A stretch of 64,000 nt of DNA from Woeseiaceae bacterium (GTDB lineage Bacteria; Pseudomonadota; Gammaproteobacteria; Steroidobacterales; Woeseiaceae): assembly GCA_028289545.1 (NCBI GenBank), contig JANQPG010000024.1:62001-126000 (forward strand). Direction: 5' to 3'. A program made the translations under genes and the position numbers. Of this stretch, positions 17,422 through 26,149 are shown one piece after another. Positions within the stretch are counted from its first letter, which is position 1. Each line of letters begins with the position of its first letter. Below the pieces are notes generated by a model. The model ran no database searches, was not told the origin of the DNA, and worked only from the letters and a program-made list of their open reading frames with translations.

Positions 17422-17831
17422 GCCTGTCATCAGACGCCAATAGGCAGTAACTTCATTATCGGCTGCGTTGCCTTTGCTCGCTTACGCCCCTCGCCAGTTT
17501 GTGATGTAGTGAGTCGTTAGCTGATCCAATCGATTTGCCGTCGTACTGCTGAGCACTTGACCGGCTGCATCATCAAGCCAGTTAACGCCCTCGGATAACG
17601 CCGGAGAAATCCGCAAAAAGGAGAGAGGCCAGCCAACAAACGGCTTGCCGAAAAAGACATTCTCCTCGACCACGCTGCGAGGATACCGGGCGCAGCCTTT
17701 AGTCAGCGATTCAGCTTACACATCGCATCGCCAAGTTCGCCTTTTTTCGGTCGTTAGATCAATGCTGCGCGCGGTGGTTTAGTTACTAACCAGGTTAACG
17801 GCGTCAATGCTATCCTTCGGTAACGCCTACT
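17422..17831. other. Gap at the left edge of the lower-GC accessory region
   Basis: About 410 bp with no supported gene. Base composition drops here relative to the left side and stays lower through the ATPase operon. A 63-codon minus-strand frame at 17482-17673 has no ribosome site or recognisable motif. Confidence 0.4.
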
Positions 17832-19364
17832 TTAGCGACTTAATGGTATTACTGGCCCGACTTTAGACGGACGGCACTCGCAGTATTCGTTGAGCATCGG
17901 ATTCAAAGCCAACACCGACTTATTCTTTAGCGACGTGTGCACATTCCCAGCATTCAAGTCTTCGACGAAACTAAATCGAAATCCCCGGATATCAGCAACC
18001 TTCTTGGTCTTTCCGTGAATTGCAATCCCGAAAATTCCCGCATCATAGAACTCGTTTAGCAATTGGTTCTGTTCATCAAAGTCGTCTACCCCTAAGAACT
18101 TTGCAATTCGCTTGCGAATTGTTTCGGCAGTCGTCGTGTTTGAGCTACCTGCCCAAGAACGTAGAAACGCATCGATGCCAATATGCTTGATGTTCAGTTG
18201 GGCAACCATAGTCTCGGCTAGTTTCAAGTTACTTGCCGCAACGACGGATGGAACAAAGCTCTTATCTACTTTGAAAGCGTCCGATTTTCGATCCCACTCA
18301 TCGAATATTCGTTGAAGATGAAACAGGACCTGCCGAGGGCGGAAAAACGTATGTCTAACGATATAGTCGAATGTCGGCTCCGTAACTCCGTACCTAGTGT
18401 TCTCGACTGTTGCCGGCATGAGGTCGTTCCACACAACACTAAAATCCTTGCTGTTCTTTCGCCGACTAAATTTCTCGAGTCGAGTGCGCACGAACTCCTG
18501 AATCTCGGTCAAAGACCAGTGGATACGATGCGTATGAGATAAGAACTTATCTGCATCCCACAACTTCGCGATCGCAGTATCTGTGAGCTCGGTCGGCAAG
18601 AAGGCCTTAAAGCAAAAACTGTCTGATATTAGAGGATCCTTGTCATGTTTTTGTATGGCGTCAATCAGGCCGGCGAAAATAGCAGAGCGCGACTCCTCGG
18701 TGTGATCGACTATTGAGTCGAAACCGTCGACGCAAATAAGTACCTTCTTGTACGTTTTTTGAATTGCCCCTGTTGCTCGGACGAGCAGTGTCTTCATTAG
18801 GTCGTCGTATGGAAAACGGTCTAGCAAAGATGTCTGATCTGGTGTCAGCCCCAAGAATGGCTCGATATCATCGACCGCCATTTCCCTAACGAGAGCGAAA
18901 ATCCGTTCGACAAAACCTAGTAGCCGTGCGTTTGCGCTTTCGTCTAACTCAACAATCCCTTCTGCCTCAAGCCACTCACGGATCTCAATACCGAGCGCAT
19001 CTCGACTGGGCAATACTCGTTGCAGAGCGTCTAGACAATAAATAGCAAGCACGTTTCGCCATACATTGGTGGCTAGTCTGGCCATCTCTACATTTGACGT
19101 GTCCCGCAGATCAGATAACGCTTTATGTACTTGAGAGAAGCTAATCGAATTGAGATTCACTGTGTCGGTGGTCATGTAATCACCGTCATAGATTTCTGTT
19201 AGTGCACGACGCAAGGCCGATTTTCCAGAACCTTTGGCTCCGAGAATCACTTCGGAGCTGTCGCCTCTAATACGACTGAGCGTCTCCAGCGGAACAAAGT
19301 GCGCATTGAACTCTTCATCGCGCTCTGCATCGGGGTTGCCGAGAAATCTTTTGCTATTGGTCAT
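17832..19364 (-). CDS. P-loop ATPase, Sll1717-like, candidate defence protein
   Basis: About 510 residues from the ATG at 19364 (the frame is open five codons earlier). Walker A is GAKGSGKS (residues 42-49) and Walker B is KVLICVDGFDS (near residue 210), followed by helical STAND-like segments (FFRPRQVLFHLQRIFDEWDR). It resembles the Sll1717 group of P-loop ATPases, whose roles are poorly known and which often occur in defence islands. The start lies inside the end of the upstream membrane-protein gene, so the two are coupled. I infer a sensor ATPase that controls the small membrane partner. Base composition is lower in GC than flanking genes, in line with transfer. Confidence 0.7.
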   Translation of the reverse strand: MTNSKRFLGNPDAERDEEFNAHFVPLETLSRIRGDSSEVILGAKGSGKSALRRALTEIYDGDYMTTDTVNLNSISFSQVHKALSDLRDTSNVEMARLATNVWRNVLAIYCLDALQRVLPSRDALGIEIREWLEAEGIVELDESANARLLGFVERIFALVREMAVDDIEPFLGLTPDQTSLLDRFPYDDLMKTLLVRATGAIQKTYKKVLICVDGFDSIVDHTEESRSAIFAGLIDAIQKHDKDPLISDSFCFKAFLPTELTDTAIAKLWDADKFLSHTHRIHWSLTEIQEFVRTRLEKFSRRKNSKDFSVVWNDLMPATVENTRYGVTEPTFDYIVRHTFFRPRQVLFHLQRIFDEWDRKSDAFKVDKSFVPSVVAASNLKLAETMVAQLNIKHIGIDAFLRSWAGSSNTTTAETIRKRIAKFLGVDDFDEQNQLLNEFYDAGIFGIAIHGKTKKVADIRGFRFSFVEDLNAGNVHTSLKNKSVLALNPMLNEYCECRPSKVGPVIPLSR

Positions 19365-19842
19365 CCTTGATCTCGCCACGATGCAAACGGTGTCCAGAAG
19401 CTGCCCCGACGAGAATTAGAAATCCGATCGAAGCAACGATAAGTAGTGCTAGCCTCAGTACGACCTGCCCGGTCGATGGATACCCGGCTATCAGTGACAT
19501 ATAACTACTTATCGCAGCAACAACGACGATTATGAGTGTTAGTAGGCTGTATGCACTAAACGCTCGCAACGAGAATGCCCCCGACGAACGTAAGAACTTG
19601 CGAAGGTAAAAGCCTAAGGCTTGAAACATCAAGAACATCGTTGCAATACCCCATTCGGGCGACTGATAGAGAAATCGCCAGCTATCATGGGCTGCCGCCT
19701 CCATCCCGATGTAGATTGCTACAGGCGAGACTACGAACGCGTATTCGACAATGGCCGTCGCCAATGCCGACCTCGTTTTCTCATAGCTCATCGTCGTTTT
19801 GCGCACTTTCTCTCCGATAAGAATCGTTGAATGTCTATTCAC
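19354..19842 (-). CDS. Small four-helix membrane protein partnered with the P-loop ATPase
   Basis: Up to 162 residues from GTG 19842; an ATG at 19791 is a possible shorter start. Four hydrophobic segments are visible: around VEYAFVVSPVAIYIGM, WGIATMFLMFQALGFYL, AYSLLTLIIVVVAAISS and LRLALLIVASIGFLILVGA. The C-terminus is short and charged. The gene overlaps the ATPase gene by 11-26 bp. No family is recognised. In defence systems a small multi-helix protein beside a regulatory ATPase is often the effector that damages the membrane, but that is only an inference here. Confidence 0.6.
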   Translation of the reverse strand: MNRHSTILIGEKVRKTTMSYEKTRSALATAIVEYAFVVSPVAIYIGMEAAAHDSWRFLYQSPEWGIATMFLMFQALGFYLRKFLRSSGAFSLRAFSAYSLLTLIIVVVAAISSYMSLIAGYPSTGQVVLRLALLIVASIGFLILVGAASGHRLHRGEIKDDQ

Positions 19843-19990
19843 ATTGAATGCCGAATTGGCTGGGCCTAGCTGCCGCTACGGCCAGAAAACCTCAACCCCG
19901 CATGCACTTAGAGGTACAGCTAGGCTTGGTAGTCATCGTTGAAAGACGTTTCACAGACCAATTTCTCACGAAGACTGAAGATGGCGATAA

Positions 19991-20016
19991 AAAAGTTGAT
20001 CATATGATCAACTTTT
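19991..20016. promoter_or_regulatory. Perfect 26-bp palindrome upstream of the ATPase operon
   Basis: The 13-base arm AAAAGTTGATCAT is followed directly by its exact complement, with no loop. It lies about 150-200 bp upstream of the membrane-protein start. A long uninterrupted palindrome fits a dimeric operator. A bidirectional terminator with A and T flanks is an alternative, but a zero-base loop argues against it. Confidence 0.5.
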
Positions 20017-20096
20017 ACCATCTCGATTTGAACCAATTCACTTTTTGCACTGTTGAGTTTCGAAGGCTCCGGCAAGTGGGGGCACTCCCCTGTATC

Positions 20097-20136
20097 TTCG
20101 CGCACCCTGCGGGATTCGAATCTCTGACCGCCTAGT
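20097..20136 (-). repeat. Degenerate tRNA-Arg 3'-half remnant
   Basis: Over 39 positions it matches the 3' part of tRNA-Arg(ACG) at 52000 at 32 positions, including the T-loop GATTCGAA, in the same orientation. The T stem no longer pairs. It is probably an old attachment-site scar, though a fragment of another tRNA is possible. Confidence 0.45.
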
Positions 20137-20606
20137 TCTCGTCCAACGTCTTTTGAGCTGTTTTCTTTCTAAGTTCCACACCCTTACAAAACCGGACTGT
20201 CTCGTTGACACCAGACCTCAGCTTCGCAGGTGCTTGTCCGTGCTTTTTCCTTCTAAGAGCAATTGCTAAAAAGTAGATTCGCGAAGAAAGTGTCTCGCGA
20301 ACTGGGCCAGATGGATTAGTTGCAAGCCTCTGCGCTGGTGTCGCACGTCGCCTTGAATTCTCTGCCTTTCGTCCAGTTGAGCCACGTCCCGTTTTTGCCG
20401 ATCGACGAGGTCATCACCGGTTGGAAGCCGACGGCCGGTACGCCAGGCTACGCTAAGGCGAAATGGTCAGGGCGTGTGAACCAGCCCGCAGCCGGGTTGG
20501 GATCGGGTACTCATCTGCCGGCATCGGTCTGCCTGGGATCCATATCGCTCGATTATTGCGTGTCTATGGGTTCCGGCGTGCGGAGGCTCGATGCACGCCC
20601 GTTTTG
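20137..20606. other. Gap with no recognised gene
   Basis: About 470 bp between the tRNA-like remnant and the small wHTH gene. The plus-strand frame at 20320-20781 runs antisense to the wHTH gene and shows no protein-like features. I see no repeat or hairpin of note. Confidence 0.35.
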
Positions 20607-20840
20607 CTATCCGGCAGTGCGCCCGGCTTTTTCGAGGAACGCTCTGCCTTTCCCGGTGACCGACACGGTTTTCTCAGACCCGCCACCCGAACCAACGCGG
20701 ACAAATCCCGCGTCGACCGCATCTTCCCAGATTGTGAGCCGAGAGCACGAGGCACGCCATGCCTCCATCACTTCGTCATGAGCGCAGGGTCGCCCGGCGA
20801 TCCACTCGACAAGGCCGAGCACTATCGGTTCGTTGTCCAC
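20607..20840 (-). CDS. Small winged-helix-like protein, conserved hypothetical
   Basis: 77 residues. LVEWIAGRPCAHDEVMEAWRASCSRLTIWEDAVDAGFVRV followed by VSVTGKGRAFL resembles a family of short, unannotated bacterial proteins that share the W-x-x-S-C-x-R-L-x-x-W-E-D-A core and a wing-like ending. The pattern of a helix pair plus a two-strand wing suggests nucleic-acid binding. It stands alone on the minus strand upstream of nothing obvious. Recognition is from memory of the pattern, so it is moderate only. Confidence 0.55.
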   Translation of the reverse strand: MDNEPIVLGLVEWIAGRPCAHDEVMEAWRASCSRLTIWEDAVDAGFVRVGSGGGSEKTVSVTGKGRAFLEKAGRTAG

Positions 20841-20987
20841 CTACAGCTCCCGATCTCACGTATCGGCGATTGCTGGCTAACAGCACCTCTAGGCCTCGTC
20901 GATACCCACCGAGATGCTATGTCTTCGCTACACTCTCGAGCCTCCGAATTTCGGAAACATCGACAGACAGCTTGAAGCCAGAAGCCG

Positions 20988-23228
20988 TCACTGATGGCTG
21001 ACGGGAACAGCTTCCGTCAAGCCCAGTACTCGCAGCGCAAAAGCATAATCGTGAGTGCGTTCTTTCAGTCTCTCGAAGCGTGCAGCCGAGCCGGCATGAC
21101 CCGCCTCCATGTTCGTCTTCATGAAGAACGGGCCGCCGTCAGCTTCGTCGCGCAGCCGAGCAACCCACTTGGCGGGCTCCCAGTAGGTTACGCGGTAATC
21201 GGTCAGCCCGGCGGTAGCGAGTAATGGTGGATACTCGACGTCAGAACGAATGTTTTCGTAAGGCGAGTACGCTCCGATTGTCTCGTACGCTTCGGGATCA
21301 TTGATCGGATCGCCCCACTCGACCCATTCCGGCGGTGTCAGCGGCAAGCTGGCATCCGAGATCGTGTTCAGCACATCGACGAACGGTACTGCGGCAATGA
21401 CGCCCGAAAACAGATCCGGGCGGAGATTCACCGTTGCGCCAACGAGCAGGCCGCCTGCGGAACCGCCATAAATGACGGTTTCGCCCTTTCGACCATAACC
21501 GAGGTTCTGAAGCTCCTCGGCAGACCGGGCAAAGTCCGTGAACGAGTTAATCTTTTTCTCGTACTTGCCGTCCAGGTACCACTGGCGACCTTTGGCGGAA
21601 CCGCCGCGAACATGGGCTGTCGCGTACACAACACCACGATCGACAATTGAGAGAATGCTGCTGTTAAACGACGCCTGTATCGTAATGCCGTAGCTGCCGT
21701 AACCGTACAGCAGCAGCGGCGCGGTACCGTCAATTTTTGTCGTCTTGAGCCGCAGTACCGTAATCGGAATCTCGGCACCGTCGTCGGCCGTGACGAAGAA
21801 CCGCTCCACAACGTACAGATCCGGGTTGTGACCGCTCGGAATCTCCTTCGTTTTCCTGAGTTCCCGCTCTCGGGTTGACATATTGAAGTCAAACGTCTGA
21901 TCGGGTGTCGACGGCGACTCGTAGGTGAAGCGAACCGTGTCGGTGTCGAACTCGTATCCGGATCGCAAGCCCAGGGAATACGCGTCCTCTTCGAATTCGA
22001 TCTCGTAAGACTCTTCCCGATCATAGTCCGAGACGACAATCCGAGGCAGCGCGTTCCTGCGCTCGAGTACGACAATGCGATCCGCAAAGGGAATAGCGTT
22101 TACTATATAGACTCCGGCTCGATGCCCAAGCCACTCCTCCCAGTGATCGCGACCGGGGTTGTCGACGGGCGCGCGTACGATTTTGAAGTCGACCGCATCG
22201 TCTGCATTCGTCTGTATATAGAAGTAGTCGCCATGATGTCCGACGTAGTACAGCTGGTCTTCGACGCGCGGCGCGATAAGAATGGGCTCGGTTCCGGGTG
22301 CGGCATCCGCGCGAACATAGCGATACTCGCTCGTTGTTCCCTTGAACGAGCCGATAAGGATGTATTCGCCACTCTGGCTCTTGCTGACGGACAGGAACAT
22401 CGTGTCATCGGGCTCTTCGTAGACGAGTACGTCCTCGGACGAGTCCGTACCGAGGGTGTGTTGCTTGACCCGCTTGGGTCGCTGATTGTCGTCGCGCTCG
22501 ACATAGTAGAAGGACTTGGAGTCAGCGGCCCATACCGACGAACCGTCGGTCGATGGAACCGTCTCCTCGAATTCCTCGCCGCTATCGATAATGCGTACTC
22601 GTATGTCGTAGTACTCGGAACCCACGCGATCGACGCCGTAGGCTATCATTTCATGGTTCGGGCTGTGGTCGACCGAAATGACGCGAAAGAACTCTTCTCC
22701 TTCTGCTTCAACGTTGCCGTCGAAGAGAATTGTCTCGTCGTCGCCGTCACGAGTCGTGCGCACGTAGATGGGATACTCGCCTCCCTCGCGGTATCGCACT
22801 GAGTAAGCGTAGGGACCGTCGGGTGTCGGTACCGAGCTATCGTCTTCTTTTATACGTCCGCGCATTTCAGCAAAAAGCGTTTCGCGTAACGATTCAAGTT
22901 CGCTTGTTGCCGACTCGTAGTACGTGTTCTCCGATGTCAGATACTCTTGAACGTCCTCGCGGAGTACGGAGGGATCACGCAACACGTCCTGCCAGTTCTC
23001 GTCACGCAACCATCCGTAGTTGTCTACGCGCGTTTCACCGTGCTGCTCAATCTCGACAGGACGTTTCTCTGCAACCGGGGCTTCGCCGGCGAATGTTGCA
23101 AAAGGACGGGGCGACTCTGCTCTCATATCCGACTCCATGGTCTCGTCGCTGGTTTTCTGGCCGCAACCGGCTGCACTCATCGCGGTGAAGATCACCAAAA
23201 ACTGGATTCGTAGACTTTTCCACGGCAT
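20988..23228 (-). CDS. S9 family prolyl oligopeptidase / oligopeptidase B-like lipoprotein
   Basis: 746 residues from ATG 23228, preferred because AGGGG sits nine bases upstream and it gives a lipoprotein signal (MPWKSLRIQFLVIFTAMSAAGC). The frame is open 21 codons earlier. A seven-bladed propeller (about 60-440) is followed by an alpha/beta hydrolase domain: LLLYGYGSYGI, RGGSAKGRQWYLDGK, GGSAGGLLVG with catalytic Ser near 590, and a C-terminal EAGHAG with the His. It should cut short peptides after basic or prolyl residues in the periplasm. Most oligopeptidase B enzymes are cytoplasmic, so the lipoprotein signal is notable but common in marine gammaproteobacteria. Confidence 0.88.
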   Translation of the reverse strand: MPWKSLRIQFLVIFTAMSAAGCGQKTSDETMESDMRAESPRPFATFAGEAPVAEKRPVEIEQHGETRVDNYGWLRDENWQDVLRDPSVLREDVQEYLTSENTYYESATSELESLRETLFAEMRGRIKEDDSSVPTPDGPYAYSVRYREGGEYPIYVRTTRDGDDETILFDGNVEAEGEEFFRVISVDHSPNHEMIAYGVDRVGSEYYDIRVRIIDSGEEFEETVPSTDGSSVWAADSKSFYYVERDDNQRPKRVKQHTLGTDSSEDVLVYEEPDDTMFLSVSKSQSGEYILIGSFKGTTSEYRYVRADAAPGTEPILIAPRVEDQLYYVGHHGDYFYIQTNADDAVDFKIVRAPVDNPGRDHWEEWLGHRAGVYIVNAIPFADRIVVLERRNALPRIVVSDYDREESYEIEFEEDAYSLGLRSGYEFDTDTVRFTYESPSTPDQTFDFNMSTRERELRKTKEIPSGHNPDLYVVERFFVTADDGAEIPITVLRLKTTKIDGTAPLLLYGYGSYGITIQASFNSSILSIVDRGVVYATAHVRGGSAKGRQWYLDGKYEKKINSFTDFARSAEELQNLGYGRKGETVIYGGSAGGLLVGATVNLRPDLFSGVIAAVPFVDVLNTISDASLPLTPPEWVEWGDPINDPEAYETIGAYSPYENIRSDVEYPPLLATAGLTDYRVTYWEPAKWVARLRDEADGGPFFMKTNMEAGHAGSAARFERLKERTHDYAFALRVLGLTEAVPVSHQ

Positions 23229-23533
23229 AGAACAGATCCCCTTGATCAAAAAAATTTGGTCGTCTGGAACACTGGTCAAAAGACTCAGCACGCCCTGACG
23301 TTTATTGCTGCCTTGAATGTCCGCTATGGGTCATTGGCGGTCAGCCGAGACTCTAGCATCTCCATGTCTGCTTGCGGGTTCGAAGCAGGCGTTTATGCCT
23401 TGGATTGGAGCGCTAAGTCGAAGATACGGCCAAGCCTCGACGATTCTCTAAGCTGCTAATTTTATTAGATATTCTCGCCGACGCCCTCAATTTTCGCAGG
23501 GACGGACACGGTTATCTACATCAATCCAATCAA
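23229..23533. other. Gap upstream of the peptidase
   Basis: About 300 bp with no supported gene. It should carry the peptidase promoter. A short stretch near 23310-23345 (GAATGTCCGCTATGGGTCA) looks like a dispersed intergenic repeat type known from other proteobacteria, but no second copy is seen here. Confidence 0.3.
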
Positions 23534-23625
23534 AAACGTAGATGGTTCGCCCTCGCCTGTTCGCCGCTACGCATAGCTGACGCTCGGCGATAGCCGCCGA
23601 GACGCCAGATTTTCGCTGCGCTCTC
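23534..23625. repeat. Dispersed repeat, copy 1 (diverged)
   Basis: It shares GTAGATGG, then GCCCTCGCC, then GCCGCCGAGA with the copies at 25312 and 39807, but has insertions between these blocks. The copies lie at gene borders within the accessory region. Confidence 0.4.
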
Positions 23626-23627
23626 GA

Positions 23628-23867
23628 TCACCCGGCAAGAGCTGCCTGCCGGTTAGTCCAGATCAGCGAAGAAAAGTGGAGGGGCGTCCGGGCATTGTTA
23701 TCAGGTAGGGAGACATCCATTCCCGTTTCGACTAATCGACGGACTGCATCCAGGTTTCCGTCCAGGGCCGCGTAGTGAAGCGGTGAACGGCCGAACTCAT
23801 CGAGATCTGATTTCACAACACTACTCTTTTTGAGAACTGCATGTGCGTTAGCTATTCGCCGGGCCAC
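23628..23867 (-). CDS. Short ankyrin-repeat protein, possibly truncated
   Basis: 79 residues with one clear ankyrin repeat (DEFGRSPLHYAALDGNLDAVRRLVETGMDVSL) and the start of a second (DNNARTPLHFSSL), which then breaks off. Ankyrin proteins normally have at least three to four repeats, so this is probably a truncated gene. Its start overlaps the end of the next gene upstream by 16 bp. A protein-binding role is known for the fold; no partner is evident. Confidence 0.55.
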   Translation of the reverse strand: MARRIANAHAVLKKSSVVKSDLDEFGRSPLHYAALDGNLDAVRRLVETGMDVSLPDNNARTPLHFSSLIWTNRQAALAG

Positions 23868-24088
23868 CCGAAGTCAAGGCCGTTCTTCTTAAGAATTGAT
23901 GCGCCAACCACAGCCGCGAGAAGCGCCAATCCGAACAAGTAAGGTAGGAAGTGATTCCAAAGGTCGTTCTTCGTTTGATTCTCAAAGGGTTCCTGATCCG
24001 ACCACGGCCAAACGTATCGTGCCCAGAACACGAAGACGAACCCGCCTATAACGAGAATAAGGCCGATTACAATCAGGAAAGACCTCAT
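23852..24088 (-). CDS. Small two-helix membrane protein
   Basis: 78 residues with an N-terminal helix (LIVIGLILVIGGFVFVFWARYVW) and a second helix (LFGLALLAAVVGASIL) separated by a polar 25-residue loop. No family is recognised. It overlaps the ankyrin gene, suggesting one transcript. Confidence 0.5.
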   Translation of the reverse strand: MRSFLIVIGLILVIGGFVFVFWARYVWPWSDQEPFENQTKNDLWNHFLPYLFGLALLAAVVGASILKKNGLDFGWPGE

Positions 24089-24320
24089 GGTATGTCAGGT
24101 TCCGACTATCCGGACTGGGTCATTTGCGGCCCTTCGAAACTCTACCACCTCGATGGTGACTTTGAGGCCTCAACCTGACATGTCCCGTTGGTGTTTCGAG
24201 CGCAAGGTTCACGCAGATCACTGACCCGATTGGCCCGGACAACGAATGCCGCAGAGGTCGGGAGCCGGCTACTAACAGCTGCCGAGACACCGCTTGCAAC
24301 AGAACTCAGACCGTGAGCCA

Positions 24321-24767
24321 CTACTGGACGTACTCCATCAACAACGCATTCATCGCCTCCATGAACGGGATATAGACAGCGTTGGCCGCTTCGTCATAAA
24401 AAGGCCGAACCCGTTGATTGAGCGCAAACATTTTTTGCCCTTGCTCGGTGTCCATGAAGTCGATTAGCCAGTCGAGTTCCTCATCCGAGAGGTTCTCATC
24501 TGCTACGTCGATATAGGCCTCTATCAGATTGGTCCTGTAGTCTTCAAAAAGCTGGTCCAGTCGTCCATCTGTCCAGAGTTCGTCCGGCAAGCCCGCAAAC
24601 TGGCGTTTTGACTGCGCACGCATGGCGCTCATCTGTTTGTCGATGGATTCGAGCACTCCATTGACTTCGAAGTAAGACAGTATTCGATCTCGTTTGTTTT
24701 CATCATCCGCCAGTGCGGGCGACATGCCCGCGAAAACAAAGTAAATGAGTACCAGGTAAGACTTCAT
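24321..24767 (-). CDS. Secreted DUF2059-like protein
   Basis: About 148 residues from the ATG at 24767; the frame opens five codons earlier. A signal peptide (MKSYLVLIYFVFAGMSPALA) is followed by a helical body: RILSYFEVNGVLESI, EAYIDVADENLSDEELDWLIDFMDTEQGQKM. The LSDEEL...LIDFMDTEQGQK pattern is typical of the DUF2059 family of periplasmic helical proteins, whose function is unknown. The about 230 bp between it and the small membrane gene hold nothing clear. Confidence 0.65.
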   Translation of the reverse strand: MKSYLVLIYFVFAGMSPALADDENKRDRILSYFEVNGVLESIDKQMSAMRAQSKRQFAGLPDELWTDGRLDQLFEDYRTNLIEAYIDVADENLSDEELDWLIDFMDTEQGQKMFALNQRVRPFYDEAANAVYIPFMEAMNALLMEYVQ

Positions 24768-24830
24768 ATCTATCCTATTCATGCAATGATGGCCGTAGGA
24801 GTCTGTAGCACGCTCGGGAACAGCGTCAAT

Positions 24831-25250
24831 CTAGGTAGATCCTTTTTGAATGAGTTGAATGCGCTTCCATATGTCGTCCGACATCAGATATTGCCAGGCA
24901 CCTCTGACCATCTTCGCGAACTTTGCGTCTGCAGCAGCCTTTTTCTCGACAGCGTCAATAAATTCCGCGCCATGATGTCCAAGCAGATGCTCGAATGGCC
25001 CTGCTGCAATATGCCCGAGGTGTTCGTCTGACGTCGCTAACGACACGCAGATCTCAATGAACTTCCATTGCAACGATGATTGAGCGGAGAAACTCATCAA
25101 AACGACCGCTTGTCCGATATCCGTCTCGGCAGATTCACCCGCTTCCAATTCAGCGAGCCAGTCCCGCGCAAATGCATGCCACTGATCGTCCGACAGTGCA
25201 GCCCATTTTGACTGAATTGAGTTACGTTCTTCTCCGGGAGTCTCTTTCAT
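24831..25250 (-). CDS. DUF6869-like small protein
   Basis: 139 residues, all helical and without a signal. The core WKFIEICVSLATSDEHLGHIAAGPFEHLLGHHGAEFIDAVE with the AGP-x-E-x-LL and HHG elements matches the small DUF6869 family as I remember it. Such genes are often found singly in accessory regions near toxin loci. No biochemical role is known. Confidence 0.6.
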   Translation of the reverse strand: MKETPGEERNSIQSKWAALSDDQWHAFARDWLAELEAGESAETDIGQAVVLMSFSAQSSLQWKFIEICVSLATSDEHLGHIAAGPFEHLLGHHGAEFIDAVEKKAAADAKFAKMVRGAWQYLMSDDIWKRIQLIQKGST

Positions 25251-25311
25251 CTGCGCGCAAAAATCATAGTAGAAGTAGCAAGCAACAAGGTAAGTAATAA
25301 AGTCGGTGAGT

Positions 25312-25387
25312 TAGATGGCCTGCCCTCGCCCTTTTCGCCGCCGAACGCCGCCGAGAACCGCAAATTTCCGGCTCGACGCCACGTTTT
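25312..25387. repeat. Dispersed repeat, copy 2
   Basis: 76 bp matching the copy at 39807 without gaps at 61 of 76 positions (about 80 percent), beginning GTTAGATGGCC and ending CACGTT. The rest of the gap 25251-25671 shows no gene. Confidence 0.6.
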
Positions 25388-25671
25388 CGCTACGGTGGCG
25401 TCCGCGCACCAATCTTTGAAAGGCATTGGGTAGACCGGAACACTGTCGAGTCACGCGGAAAATCTCCGCCGATTCAAAGGCAAAAATCTTGCGTCACCAT
25501 GACCGGATACCGTATTCGACTTCTACCGCAAACTATTGTTTCTCTAACGCAATCGTGACACAAAAGTGACACATGAATCATATTTGACATGTAGTTCTGT
25601 TTTTGCCATTGTCAAAGAGCATAAATGTAAAAACACGCTCATTTTTGGCTGTGCTGGTAGGAAGTTCCGGT

Positions 25672-25818
25672 ATGAAGAACGTGACGGCGGTTTTTGTATT
25701 GCTTCCTTTCTCATCGCCGGCGCTCGCCGTCGACTGCATCGGTACTCCAGAGGCCGTCAAGATGGGCGAATTCGGTGCCCGGTTGGCTCTACAGCGATCG
25801 CAGCGGGGAAACGGGTAG
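25672..25818 (+). pseudogene. Truncated small secreted protein
   Basis: The frame starts with a good signal peptide (MKNVTAVFVLLPFSSPALA) followed by VDCIGTPEAVKMGEFGA. It then turns into unrelated sequence and stops after 48 codons. The start resembles the small secreted Cys-containing proteins at 34259 and 62274, so I read it as a broken relative. Confidence 0.4.
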
Positions 25819-26149
25819 GACTGCGTTTCTGGGGTTTGTCGTCGTGCCATGAGGCGTCAGCGCAGCGCGTGATACCCAACTCAATTCAGCTGTTGTCGTA
25901 GTCGATCGGGATCACAGCAGTTCGCGGATTTCGCAAAGTGCACGTATGCCCTGGGAGAAGGTATTAAGGGTCGGGCTCTTGCCGCGTCGGCCATCCGCCG
26001 CTTCGGCAGGGTTGCCTCGTCATTGAATTGATTCAGATCAAAGTCGGACTCGTTTGCAACGCTACCCGTCCCAGTTCCGCGCGAGGCTGTCGCCAGTTCA
26101 GGCCGCATACCGCGTAGATATCACTGACGCAAAAGGTGGAGTTCTCGTA
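25819..26149. other. Gap upstream of the RHS toxin gene
   Basis: About 330 bp without a gene; it should carry the promoter of the toxin gene. AAAAGGTGGAG just before ATG 26150 is a good ribosome site. No operator is obvious. Confidence 0.35.

Noticed and set aside
17482-17673. A 63-codon minus-strand frame downstream of the ATPase
   Set aside because: There is no ribosome site, no motif and no similar neighbour.
20320-20781. A 153-codon plus-strand frame
   Set aside because: It is antisense to the small wHTH gene at 20607-20840 and reads as random Pro/Ser/Ala-rich sequence.
25312-25318. GTTAGAT matches the integron attC core GTTRRRY and recurs at 39807
   Set aside because: No matching RYYYAAC partner or attC hairpin was found on either side, and the similarity between copies extends the wrong way. 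An integron array is not supported.
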